This document shows, piece by piece, positions 29,623 through 42,050 of a stretch of DNA of 64,000 nucleotides (its first letter is position 1; every line of letters starts with the position of its first letter). The position numbers and the translations under genes were made by a program. This DNA is from Azoarcus sp. (GTDB taxonomy: Bacteria > Pseudomonadota > Gammaproteobacteria > Burkholderiales > Rhodocyclaceae). The stretch covers positions 18,975-82,974 of the forward strand of contig JAUVVG010000017.1 in assembly GCA_030604735.1 (NCBI GenBank), written 5' to 3'. The notes under the pieces are model-generated. The model had not been told where the DNA came from, made no database searches, and worked only from the letters and a program-made list of their open reading frames with translations.

Positions 29623-30900
29623 TCAGCGTCGGATCTCGCCGTTCCCGAACACGATCCACTTCTGGCTGGTCAGGCCTTCCAGACCGACCGGGCCACGGGC
29701 ATGGATCTTGTCGGTCGAGATGCCGATCTCGGCCCCGAGGCCATACTCGAAGCCATCGGCGAACCGGGTCGAGGCGTTGATCATGACCGAAGCGGAATCG
29801 ACCTCGCGCAGGAAGCGCATCGCGCGGGTGTAGTGCTCGGTGATGATGGCTTCGGTATGGCCGGAACTGTAGCGGTTGATATGCGCCATTGCCTGATCGA
29901 CATCGGCCACCACCCGGATGGCGATGATCGGGGCGAGATATTCCTCCGACCAGTCCTGTTCGGTGGCGGCGACCAGCCTGCTCGGCTCGATACCGGCGTC
30001 GCGCAGGATCGCGAGCGCACTCGGGCACGCCCTCATTTCCACCCCTCTGGCCGCGAACATCGCGCCTATTGCGGGTAGATAGCGCTCTGCCACTTCTGCG
30101 TCGATCAACAGCGACTCCGCGGTATTGCAGGTGCCGTAGCGCTGGGTCTTGGCATTCTCGACGATGGGCACGACCTTGTCCGGGTCGGCATCACGATCGA
30201 CGTAGACATGGCAATTGCCGTCCAGGTGCTTGATCACCGGTACCCGTGCTTCGCGCGAAATCCGCTCGATCAGCCCCTTGCCTCCGCGCGGCACGATCAC
30301 GTCGACGAACTCGGGCATCGTGATCAGGTGTCCGACGGCGGCCCGGTCGGTGGTGTCCACCACCTGCACCGCCGTCGCGGGCAAACCTGCGCTCAGCAGT
30401 CCTTCCCGCACGCAGCCGGCAATGGCCTGGTTGCAATGCAGGGCTTCCTTGCCGCCGCGCAGGATGGCGGCATTACCGGATTTCAGGCAGAGAGCGGCGG
30501 CATCGGCGGTGACGTTGGGGCGGGCCTCGTAGATGATGCCGATCACGCCCAAGGGCACCCGCATCTTGCCGACCTGGATGCCGGACGGGCGGCGCTTGAC
30601 GTCGGTGATCTCGCCGATCGGGTCGGGCAGGGCGGCAACCTGCTCCAGGCCAATCGCCATGGCTTCGATGCCCTTCTCGGTGAGGCTCAGGCGGTCGATC
30701 AGGGCGGCTTCCAGGCCGGCGGTACGGGCCGCGTCGAGGTCGCGCGCATTGGCCGCGAGCAGCTCCGGTGCGCGGCTGCGAATTGCGGCGGCCATGCCGA
30801 GCAGGGCCTGGTTCTTGGCTTCGGTCGAGGCGGCCGCGAGCTTGCGGGAGGCTTCGCGGGCCTGCTGCCCGAGCGTCTGCATGTAGGTCTGGATGTCCAT
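29623..30900 (-). CDS. proA: Gamma-glutamyl phosphate reductase
   Basis: NADPH-dependent reduction of glutamyl-5-phosphate to the semialdehyde in proline synthesis. It has 425 residues from the ATG at 30900 ([14 protein letters not shown]). An ATG 18 bases upstream is also possible; earlier ones give an unlikely extension. The family motifs [16 protein letters not shown] and [14 protein letters not shown] are present, and the catalytic cysteine lies in [10 protein letters not shown]. proB is not in the window, as is common when proA sits next to holA. The gap of about 220 bases to holA shows no gene. Confidence 0.96.
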   Translation of the reverse strand: MDIQTYMQTLGQQAREASRKLAAASTEAKNQALLGMAAAIRSRAPELLAANARDLDAARTAGLEAALIDRLSLTEKGIEAMAIGLEQVAALPDPIGEITDVKRRPSGIQVGKMRVPLGVIGIIYEARPNVTADAAALCLKSGNAAILRGGKEALHCNQAIAGCVREGLLSAGLPATAVQVVDTTDRAAVGHLITMPEFVDVIVPRGGKGLIERISREARVPVIKHLDGNCHVYVDRDADPDKVVPIVENAKTQRYGTCNTAESLLIDAEVAERYLPAIGAMFAARGVEMRACPSALAILRDAGIEPSRLVAATEQDWSEEYLAPIIAIRVVADVDQAMAHINRYSSGHTEAIITEHYTRAMRFLREVDSASVMINASTRFADGFEYGLGAEIGISTDKIHARGPVGLEGLTSQKWIVFGNGEIRR

Positions 30901-31124
30901 CCGGCTGTGCTCTGTCATGAGTCCAATAGAGTGCCCTATTGTAGTGCGGTTGGGCGGCATAAAGGCATGCTGCAGCGAGATCTGTAGTCTGCCTGTTGGT
31001 CGGGTAATCACTTACAGGCGGGCCGGTCGGCGCGATCCTGCGCAACGGTCGTGATCGGGATTGGCCCTCGGGGAGGGCGACCCGCAACAAACCGGCGCCG
31101 GTTACGCCTGGAGCCTGAAGGACC

Positions 31125-32132
31125 TCAGCGCCGTGAGAGTCTGAGCGCGAGGAGCAGGAATTCGTCCCAGATGTCGCCGTCCACCAGGCCCTTGATGACA
31201 CGATCCACCTTCGCGGCATGCAACAGGGCGGCATTGAGCGCGCGGCCACTGAGCCGGGGCAGGGCGCGTTGTATCGCCTGCTTGCGCTTGTCGTCGAAAA
31301 TCCGCTCGGCCTTGATCAGTATGGCGAGGGGCTGGCCGGCGTCCTGGCCGCGACGCAGCCGGGCGAGCGTCCGGATCTCGTTGGCGAGGGCCCACAGGAC
31401 CAGCGGTGGTGCGGCGCCTTCGGCCTCCAGCCCTTCGATCAGACGGGTGCATCGCGCCGGATCGCCTTCCAGTACGGCCTGGCGCAGCATGTCTATGTCG
31501 TAGCGTGCGACGTTCAGCACCGCTGACTCGACATCCTGTTGCGACAGCTTGCCTTCGGGGTAGAGCAGGCCGAGTTTCAGGATCTCCTGATGCGCCGCGA
31601 GCAGGTTGCCCTCGATATGGTCGGCGATGAAGCGCAAGGCTTCGGGCGGGGCAGCCTGGTTCTGGCGGGCGAGGCGAGCGGCGATCCAGTCGGGCAGTCG
31701 CTCCCGCTCGGGCGCATTCAGCTCCATCGTGACGCCCGCATCCGAAATGGCGCGGAACCAGGTAGCTTTACGGGTCGTCCAGTCGAGTTCGGGCAGCGTG
31801 ATCAGGGTCAGGCAGTCGGTGGCCGGTGAGGCGACATGGCGTTGCAGGGCCTCACCGCCGTCCCGACCCGGTTTGCCGGTCGGAATGCGCAAGTCTATGA
31901 CCTTGCGCCCACCGAACAGCGACATGTTTCCGGCTGCGAGCGTCAGCGACTCCCATTTGAAGCCCTGACCGACGACCAGGGTTTCGCGCTCGTCGAAGCC
32001 TTGTCGGCGCGCAGCGGCACGAATGGCGTCGGCCGCCTCCAGCACCAGCAGAGGCTCGTTGCCGAACAACACGTAGCAGGCCGCAAGCGGCTTCTGGAGA
32101 TGGGCGTCGAGTTGTTCCGGGCGCAGATTCAC
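31125..32132 (-). CDS. holA: DNA polymerase III delta subunit
   Basis: Clamp-loader wrench that opens the beta sliding clamp. It has 335 residues, the expected size. It starts MNLRPEQLDAHLQKPLAACYVLFGNEPLLVLEAADAIR (N-terminal AAA-like domain). The beta-binding segment lies near the residue-70 region (AAGNMSLFGGRKVIDLR), and a C-terminal helical collar domain ends it. Its ATG overlaps the lptE stop by four bases, so leuS-lptE-holA form an operon. Confidence 0.95.
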   Translation of the reverse strand: MNLRPEQLDAHLQKPLAACYVLFGNEPLLVLEAADAIRAAARRQGFDERETLVVGQGFKWESLTLAAGNMSLFGGRKVIDLRIPTGKPGRDGGEALQRHVASPATDCLTLITLPELDWTTRKATWFRAISDAGVTMELNAPERERLPDWIAARLARQNQAAPPEALRFIADHIEGNLLAAHQEILKLGLLYPEGKLSQQDVESAVLNVARYDIDMLRQAVLEGDPARCTRLIEGLEAEGAAPPLVLWALANEIRTLARLRRGQDAGQPLAILIKAERIFDDKRKQAIQRALPRLSGRALNAALLHAAKVDRVIKGLVDGDIWDEFLLLALRLSRR

Positions 32133-32623
32133 GCGCCGATCGCGGCCAGTCGCCGCATCAACTGCTGCAGCAGGTCGTTCTCCATGTCACGCCACAGCAG
32201 GGCCTCCTCCTGCTCCTTGGCAATGACCTGGGCGTCGTCGAAGCTGTACTCACGCCGGACCGTGATCGAGGTCGCCGGAATCAGCTCATTGCCGCCACGG
32301 CTCACCACCCTGAAAGTCAGGGTCTGGACGAGTTGATATTCGCGGACCTTGCCGGCCGAGGACAGCGACAGGATGTCCTGGGTGCGGCTGTTACGCAGGA
32401 TCTCCAGGCGCGCGTCGGCCTCGGGGGCCTGCTCGACGGTGGTCGTGGTGCCGCTGGTGGCGACCTGTCGCCGTAGCGCGGCGCCGAACTCGGAGTTCGG
32501 ATCGACCCCGACGTAGAGCGTCGCGAATGGCAGCGGGCGTGGCCCCCGCGGGCGGAAACCGCAGCCAGTGAGGCTGGCTGTCGCGGCAGCCAATGCAAAG
32601 GCGAGAAAGGTGCGACGTGACAT
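32129..32623 (-). CDS. lptE: LPS-assembly lipoprotein LptE
   Basis: Outer-membrane lipoprotein that plugs the LptD beta-barrel and helps place LPS at the cell surface. It has 164 residues from the ATG at 32623. A signal peptide with lipobox ends in LTGC, lipidated Cys21, followed by GFRPRG, the typical LptE start. The domain includes PFATLYVG, EILRNSRTQDILSLS and the C-terminal helix LWRDMENDLLQQLMRRLAAI. It sits 11 bases after leuS and overlaps holA, the usual proteobacterial order. Confidence 0.94.
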   Translation of the reverse strand: MSRRTFLAFALAAATASLTGCGFRPRGPRPLPFATLYVGVDPNSEFGAALRRQVATSGTTTTVEQAPEADARLEILRNSRTQDILSLSSAGKVREYQLVQTLTFRVVSRGGNELIPATSITVRREYSFDDAQVIAKEQEEALLWRDMENDLLQQLMRRLAAIGA

Positions 32624-32634
32624 GGCGGAGCGCC

Positions 32635-35268
<2,634 letters not shown>

Positions 35269-35301
35269 TCAGGATGCGTGATAAACCGCGCAGTATACAG
35301 T

Positions 35302-35327
35302 GAAGGTCAGCCGCGAAGGTCAGCCGC
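35302..35327. repeat. Tandem 13-bp direct repeat upstream of leuS
   Basis: GAAGGTCAGCCGC occurs twice back to back (35302-35314 and 35315-35327), followed by a partial third copy GAAGGCC. It lies about 45 bases upstream of the leuS start. Function unknown; it could be a slippage product or lie in the leuS promoter. Confidence 0.6.
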
Positions 35328-35361
35328 GAAGGCCTGCTCCACCAGGAAGCTTTCAGGGGGC

Positions 35362-35394
35362 AAAAAAATGGGCATCCGCTTTCGCTGGATGCCC
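35362..35394 (-). terminator. Rho-independent terminator of the small gene at 35514
   Basis: GGGCATCC (35370-35377), a 9-base loop and GGATGCCC (35387-35394), followed on the minus strand by a run of seven T. It should end transcription from the small minus-strand gene before leuS. Confidence 0.9.
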
Positions 35395-35513
35395 GAATCT
35401 CCAGGGGAGGAGAGGGAGGACGTCTTCGCCCGGGAGCCTGGTTGGCTGGAGGCGATATTCGGTGGGTGGTCGGAGAAGGCGCACCGTGTCAGGTAAGCGC
35501 CGAGCGGTGCCGA

Positions 35514-35840
35514 TCAGGCAGCCCTCTGGTCTGAACCACACTGGCGCTGCCAGTTCGACGACATGGCGATGACCATATCTTCCATCGCATTGAAGGGCAG
35601 TCGCCACAAGCGATTCTGGCTGCGAAGCAAGGGGGTCACGCCGGGCGCGCAAAGGCTGCGCTCTTCATTGGCGAGCAACTCCTGGAAGGTGTGCATGGCT
35701 TCACCCCAGTATTCGGCGTTCCCGACCCAACCGGTTTTCTCGGTCGAGTCCCGGACAGCCTTACGCCAAAGCACGCCTGCACGCTCAATCGATACCCCGG
35801 CCTTGCGGGCGTACCACGGAAGAAGTTTTGGGGTTTTCAT
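35514..35840 (-). CDS. Small conserved-type protein of unknown function
   Basis: A 108-residue cytoplasmic protein that I do not recognise. It starts at the ATG at 35840, preceded by GGAG seven bases upstream; an ATG 12 bases earlier has no ribosome binding site. The N-terminal half is basic and aromatic (MKTPKLLPWYARKAGVSI, VLWRKAVRDSTEKTGW), followed by EYWGEAMHTFQELLANEE and a C-terminal region with tryptophans (RLWRLPFNAMED, SNWQRQ). No signal peptide or membrane helix. It has its own terminator, a palindrome just upstream of its start and an AT-rich promoter region, so it looks like a single, independently regulated gene. A stress-related or regulatory role is only a guess. Confidence 0.75.
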   Translation of the reverse strand: MKTPKLLPWYARKAGVSIERAGVLWRKAVRDSTEKTGWVGNAEYWGEAMHTFQELLANEERSLCAPGVTPLLRSQNRLWRLPFNAMEDMVIAMSSNWQRQCGSDQRAA

Positions 35841-35853
35841 GATTTTCTCCATT

Positions 35854-35870
35854 GAGTCCGATCGGGACTC
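35854..35870. promoter_or_regulatory. Palindrome in the leader of the small gene at 35514
   Basis: GAGTCC-GATCG-GGACTC is a perfect 6-bp inverted repeat 14 bases upstream of the start codon. It could be an operator or a leader hairpin close to the ribosome binding site. Confidence 0.45.
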
Positions 35871-36290
35871 TGATGACAGGTTGGGACTTGTGGTCCCTGC
35901 CGGCCGGTTTCGCGCTATTGCGCATCGCAAAAAAGTTGATGTTATTGAATCTACCGGACTACGACTTTGATTTCCGTTAAGTAGTTCCGGATATGTTGCA
36001 TCGCACAATTCCAACTTAGCTGAATGAATCGGATCGGGCAAGAAGGAAGTTGTAAAAAAGAAACAGTTGTTGCAAATTCATTATTCGATGGCGCCTGTGA
36101 CTCGGCTTTCGATCATCGCTCATGCCCGGTACGCCAAGGCATGCTGCGCAGGTCAGCGCCGCGAAAGCCCGTCGTGGTCGGGATCGCCTGCCGGGTTGCG
36201 GATTCGATGACGCGGCCTCCGTCCTGCTGCTTTGGTCCAGGCCTGCCTCGGTGCCGGGTTAGAATCGGTGCTCGCCAACAGGGTTTACCG
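35871..36290. other. Intergenic region with an AT-rich core; promoters of two divergent genes
   Basis: This 420-base gap separates the minus-strand small gene from uvrD. The part from about 35930 to 36090 is markedly more AT-rich than the rest of the window. No credible gene is seen on either strand. A TAGAAT hexamer at 36260-36265 is a candidate -10 box for uvrD, about 25 bases before its start. No LexA-type palindrome was recognised. Confidence 0.5.
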
Positions 36291-38510
36291 ATGTCCGATC
36301 TCCTTGCCAATCTGAATGCCGAACAGTTGCAGGCTGTTACGCTTCCTCCCCAGCATGCCTTGATCCTGGCCGGTGCCGGCTCGGGCAAGACGCGGGTGCT
36401 GACGACCCGGATCGCCTGGCTCGTCCAGACCGGTCAGGTCGACCCGCAGGGCGTGCTGGCGGTCACCTTCACCAACAAGGCCGCCAAGGAAATGCTGGCG
36501 CGCTTGTCTACGATGCTGCCGCTGGCCTCCGGACGTTCTGCCCGCAGCATCTGGGTCGGTACCTTCCATGGCCTGTGCAATCGCTTGTTGCGCGCGCATC
36601 ACCGCGATGCCGGCTTGCCTCGACTGTTCCAGATTCTCGACTCGGCCGACCAGCTCGCCGCGATCAAGCGTTTGCTCAAGACCCTCAACATAGACGACGA
36701 GAAATTTCCGCCGCGCGACCTGCAGCACTTCATCAATGCGCAGAAGGAGGCCGGACTGCGACCGCATGCGGTCGAGGCCTGGGACGACTACACCCGCCGC
36801 CGGGTCGAGCTTTATACCGAGTATGAGGCACAGTGCCAGCGCGAGTCTGTTGTGGATTTTGCGGAGTTGCTTTTACGCACGTTCGAACTGATGGAGCGCA
36901 ACGAGCCGATCCGCAAGCATTACCAGCGTCGGTTCCGGCACATCCTGGTGGATGAATTCCAGGACACCAACCGTCTCCAGTACCGCTGGCTCAAGCTGCT
37001 TGCCGACAATGGCAAGGAGGGCGGTGGATGTCTCTTTTGCGTCGGCGATGACGACCAGTCGATCTACCGTTTTCGTGGCGCGGAGGTCGGCAACATGCGC
37101 GACTTCGAGCGCGAATTCAAGGTGCGCAACGTGATCCGCCTGGAGCAGAACTACCGTTCCTACGGCAACATCCTCGACGCGGCCAATGCCATCATCGTCA
37201 ATAACAGCGCGCGCCTGGGCAAGAATCTGTGGACCGACCGGGGCGGCGGCGAGCCGATCCGGATCTACGAGGCTTTCACCGACGCGGACGAGGCGCGTTG
37301 GGTGGTGGAGGAGATCCAGACCCTGGTGCGCGATGGCACGAGCCGTTCGGATATCGCCTTGCTGTACCGCTCGAATGCGCAGTCGCGGGTGCTGGAGCAC
37401 CAGCTGTTCTCGGCCGGCATTCCGTATCGGGTTTACGGCGGCCTGCGCTTCTTCGAACGCCAGGAGGTCAAGCATGCGTTGGCGTATCTGCGCCTGATCG
37501 CGAACCCGGACGACGACACCGCCTTTGCGCGGGTGGTGAACTTTCCTACGCGTGGCATCGGGGCGCGCTCGGTAGAGGTCTTGCAGGACGCCGCCCGGAC
37601 CTGGAATGCCAGCCTCTACAGCACGGTGCCGCACCTGAGCGGCAAGCCTGGAATGGTGCTGGCCCAGTTCGTGCGGTTGGTCGAGGACATGCGGCGCGAC
37701 ACCCGTTCATTGCCCTTGCCCGAGCTGGTAGACCATGTGCTCGAGGTGTCTGGTCTGCGCAGTCACTACAAGGTCGACAAGGAAGGTCAGGACAGGCTGG
37801 AAAACCTGGACGAGTTGATCAACGCGGCGTCGAACTTCCTGGCCGAATCGGCGCAGGACGCGGAGGCGCTCGCCGAGCCGCATGCGCTGCTGGCCGACTT
37901 CCTCGCCCATGCCTCGCTGGAGGCGGGCGATCACCAGGCCGATGCGGGCCAGGACGCGGTGCAGTTGATGACCGTGCATGCGGCCAAGGGGCTGGAGTTC
38001 GATGCGGTGTTCCTGTCCGGGCTGGAGGAAGGGCTGTTTCCGCACGAGAACAGCATTCTGGAGAACGAAGGACTGGAGGAAGAGCGGCGGCTGATGTATG
38101 TCGCGGTGACCCGCGCCCGCGAACGCCTCTACCTGTCGTTCGCGCAGAGCCGCATGCTGCACGGACAAACCCGCTACAACCTGCGTTCGCGGTTTCTGGA
38201 GGAGATTCCGGAGGGGCTGACCAAGTGGTTGTCGGTCCAGGGCAGTCGGACTCGGGTCGGCGGAATGGGGGTCGGCGGGTACTTTCAGCCGGCCAAAGGG
38301 GCGTTCTCGACGAAAAAAAAGCCCGAGGCAGTCGTTTCTCGCGATCTCGGCGGTTTCCGGATTGGCCAGACGGTTCGCCATGCCCGTTTTGGCCAGGGCG
38401 TGATCGTCTCCGCCGAAGGCGGCGGGGCCGATGCCCGGGTACAGATCAACTTCGGGCCGGCGGGGCTGAAGTGGTTGCTGTTGTCGGTGGCGAAACTCGA
38501 GGCGGCTTGA
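36291..38510 (+). CDS. uvrD: DNA helicase II, UvrD/Rep family
   Basis: 3'-5' superfamily 1A helicase in nucleotide excision and mismatch repair. It has 739 residues from the ATG at 36291 (MSDLLANLNAEQLQAVT); the longer upstream reading has no homology-like start. Motifs: Q motif, Walker A GAGSGKT (28-34), motif Ia VTFTNKAAKEM, motif II VDEFQDTN, motif III GDDDQSIYRFRGA, motif IV EQNYRS, motif V TVHAAKGLEFD and motif VI VAVTRARERLYL. The C-terminal tail (HARFGQGVIVSAEGGG) is the UvrD-type Tudor-like domain that contacts RNA polymerase or UvrB, which separates it from Rep. Confidence 0.97.
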   Translation: MSDLLANLNAEQLQAVTLPPQHALILAGAGSGKTRVLTTRIAWLVQTGQVDPQGVLAVTFTNKAAKEMLARLSTMLPLASGRSARSIWVGTFHGLCNRLLRAHHRDAGLPRLFQILDSADQLAAIKRLLKTLNIDDEKFPPRDLQHFINAQKEAGLRPHAVEAWDDYTRRRVELYTEYEAQCQRESVVDFAELLLRTFELMERNEPIRKHYQRRFRHILVDEFQDTNRLQYRWLKLLADNGKEGGGCLFCVGDDDQSIYRFRGAEVGNMRDFEREFKVRNVIRLEQNYRSYGNILDAANAIIVNNSARLGKNLWTDRGGGEPIRIYEAFTDADEARWVVEEIQTLVRDGTSRSDIALLYRSNAQSRVLEHQLFSAGIPYRVYGGLRFFERQEVKHALAYLRLIANPDDDTAFARVVNFPTRGIGARSVEVLQDAARTWNASLYSTVPHLSGKPGMVLAQFVRLVEDMRRDTRSLPLPELVDHVLEVSGLRSHYKVDKEGQDRLENLDELINAASNFLAESAQDAEALAEPHALLADFLAHASLEAGDHQADAGQDAVQLMTVHAAKGLEFDAVFLSGLEEGLFPHENSILENEGLEEERRLMYVAVTRARERLYLSFAQSRMLHGQTRYNLRSRFLEEIPEGLTKWLSVQGSRTRVGGMGVGGYFQPAKGAFSTKKKPEAVVSRDLGGFRIGQTVRHARFGQGVIVSAEGGGADARVQINFGPAGLKWLLLSVAKLEAA

Positions 38511-38637
38511 AAGGGCGGTCCACGATGATCCGCGCGGATGACGAATCGCCATCCGGGTCATTCGGCAGCGGCGTATGGGTGGGCTGACCCAGGCGGGCGT
38601 CCAGGTTAACCACTGAGGCGTCCCAGGGGCCAGCCCC

Positions 38638-39417
38638 TCAGGCGCCGTATTTTCTGGCCAGCGTGTCGTGCAGTTGCAGGTATTCCTGCGACAGCTTGTG
38701 ACGGGAGTCGAGGTGAATCATCGGCCGGGATTGCTCGTGCGATTCCTTGATCTTCACCGATGACGAGAGGTAGGGCGCGAGCACCGGCAGGCCTTCGGCG
38801 ATCAGTTCCTGCACCACTTTCTGCGGCAGGCTGGCGCGGGGTTGGAACTGGTTGACCACGATGCCCTCGACTTCGAGCTGGCGGTTGTGGTCGGACTTGA
38901 TCTCAGCGACGTTCTCGAGCAGCGAATAGATCGCACGACGCGAGAAATCGTCGCAATCGAACGGGATCAGGCAGCCATTGGCTGCGATCAGCGCCGAACG
39001 CGTGAAAAAATTGAGCGCCGGCGGAGTATCGATGTAGATCAGGTCGTAATCGTCGGCGAGTTCGTCGAGGGCGTCGCGAAGCTTGTAGATCTTGTAGCGC
39101 GATTCCAGCTTGCCCTGCAGGTCTTCCAGATCCGGATGCGAGGGCATCACGTGCAGGCCCGGATAAGGCGACTCGATGATGAACTCGGTGGTGTCCTTGG
39201 GGTTGAGCTTGAAGTTCAGGGTCTGGTCGAAGAAGTCGGCCAGCGTGGTCTCGAGGTCGGTGCCGGCCACGCCGAGCAGGTAGTGGGTCGAGTTGCCCTG
39301 CGGGTCGAGATCGATGACCAGCGTGCGTTTGCCTTCATGGGCGCTGATGGCCGCGAGGTTGCAGGTAATCGTCGACTTGCCGACGCCGCCTTTCTGATTG
39401 AACACCACTCTGCGCAT
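38638..39417 (-). CDS. Orphan ParA-family ATPase
   Basis: A 259-residue MinD/ParA P-loop ATPase. The deviant Walker A is KGGVGKST (residues 9-16), and the switch regions DLDPQGNSTH and YIDTPPALN are clear. No parB, parS or partner gene lies beside it, so it is not an obvious partition system. It is divergent from maeB and convergent with uvrD. Such single ParA proteins position chemotaxis clusters, pili or other cargo in some bacteria; here the cargo is unknown. The in-frame ORF extends far upstream antisense to maeB, but the conserved MRRVVFNQKGG start at 39417 is clearly the real one. Confidence 0.92.
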   Translation of the reverse strand: MRRVVFNQKGGVGKSTITCNLAAISAHEGKRTLVIDLDPQGNSTHYLLGVAGTDLETTLADFFDQTLNFKLNPKDTTEFIIESPYPGLHVMPSHPDLEDLQGKLESRYKIYKLRDALDELADDYDLIYIDTPPALNFFTRSALIAANGCLIPFDCDDFSRRAIYSLLENVAEIKSDHNRQLEVEGIVVNQFQPRASLPQKVVQELIAEGLPVLAPYLSSSVKIKESHEQSRPMIHLDSRHKLSQEYLQLHDTLARKYGA

Positions 39418-39582
39418 AGCATCCTTCCCTGGGCCGATTGGCGTGATTGTGCCAAAAATCGGGCAGGACTGCTTGCTATCCCGGGAGAGTCGGCCTGCCA
39501 ATCCGGGAGGCGCTGCGATAAACTCCGACAACTGTCGCCTCGCGACCCGAATAACAAGGCAACGACTCCGAGGGGGAGAACC

Positions 39583-41883
39583 ATGGATCAGGATTTCATC
39601 ACCGCCGCGCTCGACTATCACCGCTCGCCGACCCGCGGCAAGATTTCGGTCGTACCGACCAAAGGCTTGACCAACCAGCGCGATCTGGCGCTGGCCTACT
39701 CGCCCGGTGTGGCCGCCGCCTGTGACGCGATCGTCGCCGACCCGGGCCAGGCCCGGGAGCTGACCTCGCGCGGCAACCTGGTCGGGGTCGTCACCAACGG
39801 CACCGCGGTGCTGGGCCTGGGCAATATCGGTCCGCTCGCGTCCAAGCCGGTGATGGAAGGCAAGGGCTGCCTGTTCAAGAAGTTCGCCAATATCGACGTG
39901 TTCGATATCGAGCTGAACGAGAACGATCCGGACAAGCTGATCGACATCATCGCGTCGCTCGAACCGACCCTGGGCGGGATCAACCTCGAGGACATCAAGG
40001 CGCCGGAGTGCTTCTACATCGAGCAGAAATTGCGCGAGCGGATGAACATCCCGGTTTTCCACGATGACCAGCACGGCACTGCGATCATTTCGGCGGCCGG
40101 CCTGTTGAATGGGTTGATGGTCGTCGGCAAGCAGATCGACCAGGTCAAGCTGGTTTGCTCGGGTGCGGGCGCGGCCGCGATCGCCTGCCTCGACGTGATG
40201 GTCGGCCTCGGCTTGAAGCGTGAGAACGGCTATGTGTGCGATTCGCGCGGCGTGATCCGGGTTGGGCGTGACCAGAACATGGAGGCGAACAAGGCCCGCT
40301 ATGCCCAGAAGACCGATGCGGCCACGCTGGCCGAGGTGATCGAGGGTGCGGACGTCTTCCTCGGTTTGTCCACCGCCGGCGTGCTCAAGCCGGAAATGGT
40401 GGCGAAGATGGCCGACAAGCCGTTGATCTTCGCACTGGCGAATCCGAATCCGGAGATTCTGCCCGAGGACGCCAAGAAGATCCGTCCGGACTGCATCATC
40501 GCCACCGGCCGTTCGGATTATCCGAACCAGGTGAACAACGTGCTGTGCTTCCCGTTCATCTTCCGCGGGGCGCTGGATGTGGGCGCGACCAAGATCACCG
40601 AGGAGATGAAGCTCGCCTGCGTCAAGGCGATCGCCGAACTCGCCCGTGCCGAGCAGAGCGACATCGTCGCCTCGGCCTATGGCGGCGCCGACCTGACCTT
40701 CGGCCCGGATTACATCATCCCCAAACCCTTCGATCCGCGCCTGATCGTCAAGATCGCGCCGGCGGTGGCCAAGGCGGCGATGGACTCCGGGGTCGCCACC
40801 CAGCCGATCGAGGACTTCCAGGCCTATATCGCCAGCCTGACCGACTTCGTCTATCAGTCCGGCATCGTGATGAAGCCGGTGTTCAACGCGGCCAAGGCGA
40901 TCGCGCCCGAGCACAAGCGGGTGATCTTCGCCGAGGGCGAGGACGAGCGGGTGCTGCACGCGGTGCGGGTCATCATCGACGAGGAACTCGCCCGTCCGAT
41001 CCTGATCGGCCGACCAAGCGTGATCGAGATGCGGATCAAGAAGATCGGCCTGAACCTGGTGCCGGAGCGTGATTTCGAGATCGTCAATCCGGAATCCGAT
41101 CCGCGCTATCGCGACCTGTGGAACGAGTATTACCGCCTGATGAATCGTGACGGGGTCACGCCGGAGATCGCCAAGGCCAAGATGCGCCGCGACACCACGC
41201 TGATCGGCTGCATGCTGCTGCGCACCGGTGATGCCGATGCGATGGTGTGCGGCACCTTCGGCACCTACGAGTATCACCTCAAGCAGGTCGAGGATGTGAT
41301 CGGCCTGGCCAAGGGCGCCAAGCTGCTGGCCGCGATGAATCTGTTGTTGCTGCCCAAACGGATGATTGCGATCAGCGACACCTATGTCAACGAAACCCCG
41401 GATCCGGAGCAGATCGCCGAGATCGCCCGCATGGCCGCAGAGGAGTTGCAGCGTTTCGGCATCGAGCCCCGCCTGGCCTTGCTGTCGCATTCGAACTTCG
41501 GCAGTTCCAACTCGGCCTCGGCGCGCAAGATGCGGGCCGCCCGCGAGATCCTGCGCGTTTCCCAGCCGGATCTGATTTGCGACGGCGAGATGCACGGCGA
41601 TGCCGCGTTGGACCCCGCGATCCGCGACCGGGTACATCCGGACTCGACCCTGTCTGGCGAGGCCAACCTGCTCGTGTTGCCCAACCTGGATGCGGCCAAC
41701 ATCTCGTTCAACCTGATGAAGATCGCCAACGGCGATGGCGTCTCGGTCGGCCCTATCCTGCTGGGAGCGGCCTTGCCGGTGAACATCCTGACGCCCTCCG
41801 CAACGGTACGCCGCCTGGTCAATATCACCGCGATCTCGGTGGTCGACGCCCAAGAGCAGCGCCGGCGCGAGGCTCAGTCATAA
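39583..41883 (+). CDS. maeB: NADP-dependent malic enzyme with phosphotransacetylase-like domain
   Basis: Oxidative decarboxylation of malate to pyruvate with NADPH. It has 766 residues, the large MaeB type. The N-terminal malic domain includes [19 protein letters not shown] and the NAD-binding [11 protein letters not shown]. The C-terminal third (about 440-766) is a phosphotransacetylase-like regulatory domain, likely the acetyl-CoA sensor. The ATG at 39583 follows AGGGGGAGA. It is divergent from the orphan parA gene, 165 bases apart. Confidence 0.96.
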   Translation: MDQDFITAALDYHRSPTRGKISVVPTKGLTNQRDLALAYSPGVAAACDAIVADPGQARELTSRGNLVGVVTNGTAVLGLGNIGPLASKPVMEGKGCLFKKFANIDVFDIELNENDPDKLIDIIASLEPTLGGINLEDIKAPECFYIEQKLRERMNIPVFHDDQHGTAIISAAGLLNGLMVVGKQIDQVKLVCSGAGAAAIACLDVMVGLGLKRENGYVCDSRGVIRVGRDQNMEANKARYAQKTDAATLAEVIEGADVFLGLSTAGVLKPEMVAKMADKPLIFALANPNPEILPEDAKKIRPDCIIATGRSDYPNQVNNVLCFPFIFRGALDVGATKITEEMKLACVKAIAELARAEQSDIVASAYGGADLTFGPDYIIPKPFDPRLIVKIAPAVAKAAMDSGVATQPIEDFQAYIASLTDFVYQSGIVMKPVFNAAKAIAPEHKRVIFAEGEDERVLHAVRVIIDEELARPILIGRPSVIEMRIKKIGLNLVPERDFEIVNPESDPRYRDLWNEYYRLMNRDGVTPEIAKAKMRRDTTLIGCMLLRTGDADAMVCGTFGTYEYHLKQVEDVIGLAKGAKLLAAMNLLLLPKRMIAISDTYVNETPDPEQIAEIARMAAEELQRFGIEPRLALLSHSNFGSSNSASARKMRAAREILRVSQPDLICDGEMHGDAALDPAIRDRVHPDSTLSGEANLLVLPNLDAANISFNLMKIANGDGVSVGPILLGAALPVNILTPSATVRRLVNITAISVVDAQEQRRREAQS

Positions 41884-41953
41884 GAGCATTAGCACACCAT
41901 TGTCCGGTCCTATGGCCTGAGCTTGCAACTTGGTCAGTACCCCGAGCCGAAGA

Positions 41954-41976
41954 GCCACCCGCTGTGAGCGGGGGCT
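41954..41976 (+). terminator. Possible hairpin after maeB
   Basis: CCCGCT-GTG-AGCGGG with flanking AGCC and GGCT forms a compact GC-rich stem about 70 bases past the maeB stop. There is no U-tract, so termination is uncertain. Confidence 0.35.
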
Positions 41977-42050
41977 GGAAGGCGCGCCGGGGACGAGCGG
42001 GAGCAAGGTCATCGGGAACCGGGTGATCCACAACCTACAAGGAGAATTTC

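Noticed and set aside
35369..35496. A small plus-strand frame beginning MGIRFRWMPES
   Set aside because: Its start lies within a clear terminator hairpin of the neighbouring minus-strand gene and there is no ribosome binding site.
38638..41853. A 1071-residue open frame on the minus strand covering parA and running antisense through maeB
   Set aside because: Only the ParA part after 39417 resembles a protein family. The rest is an antisense reading of maeB kept open by high GC content.
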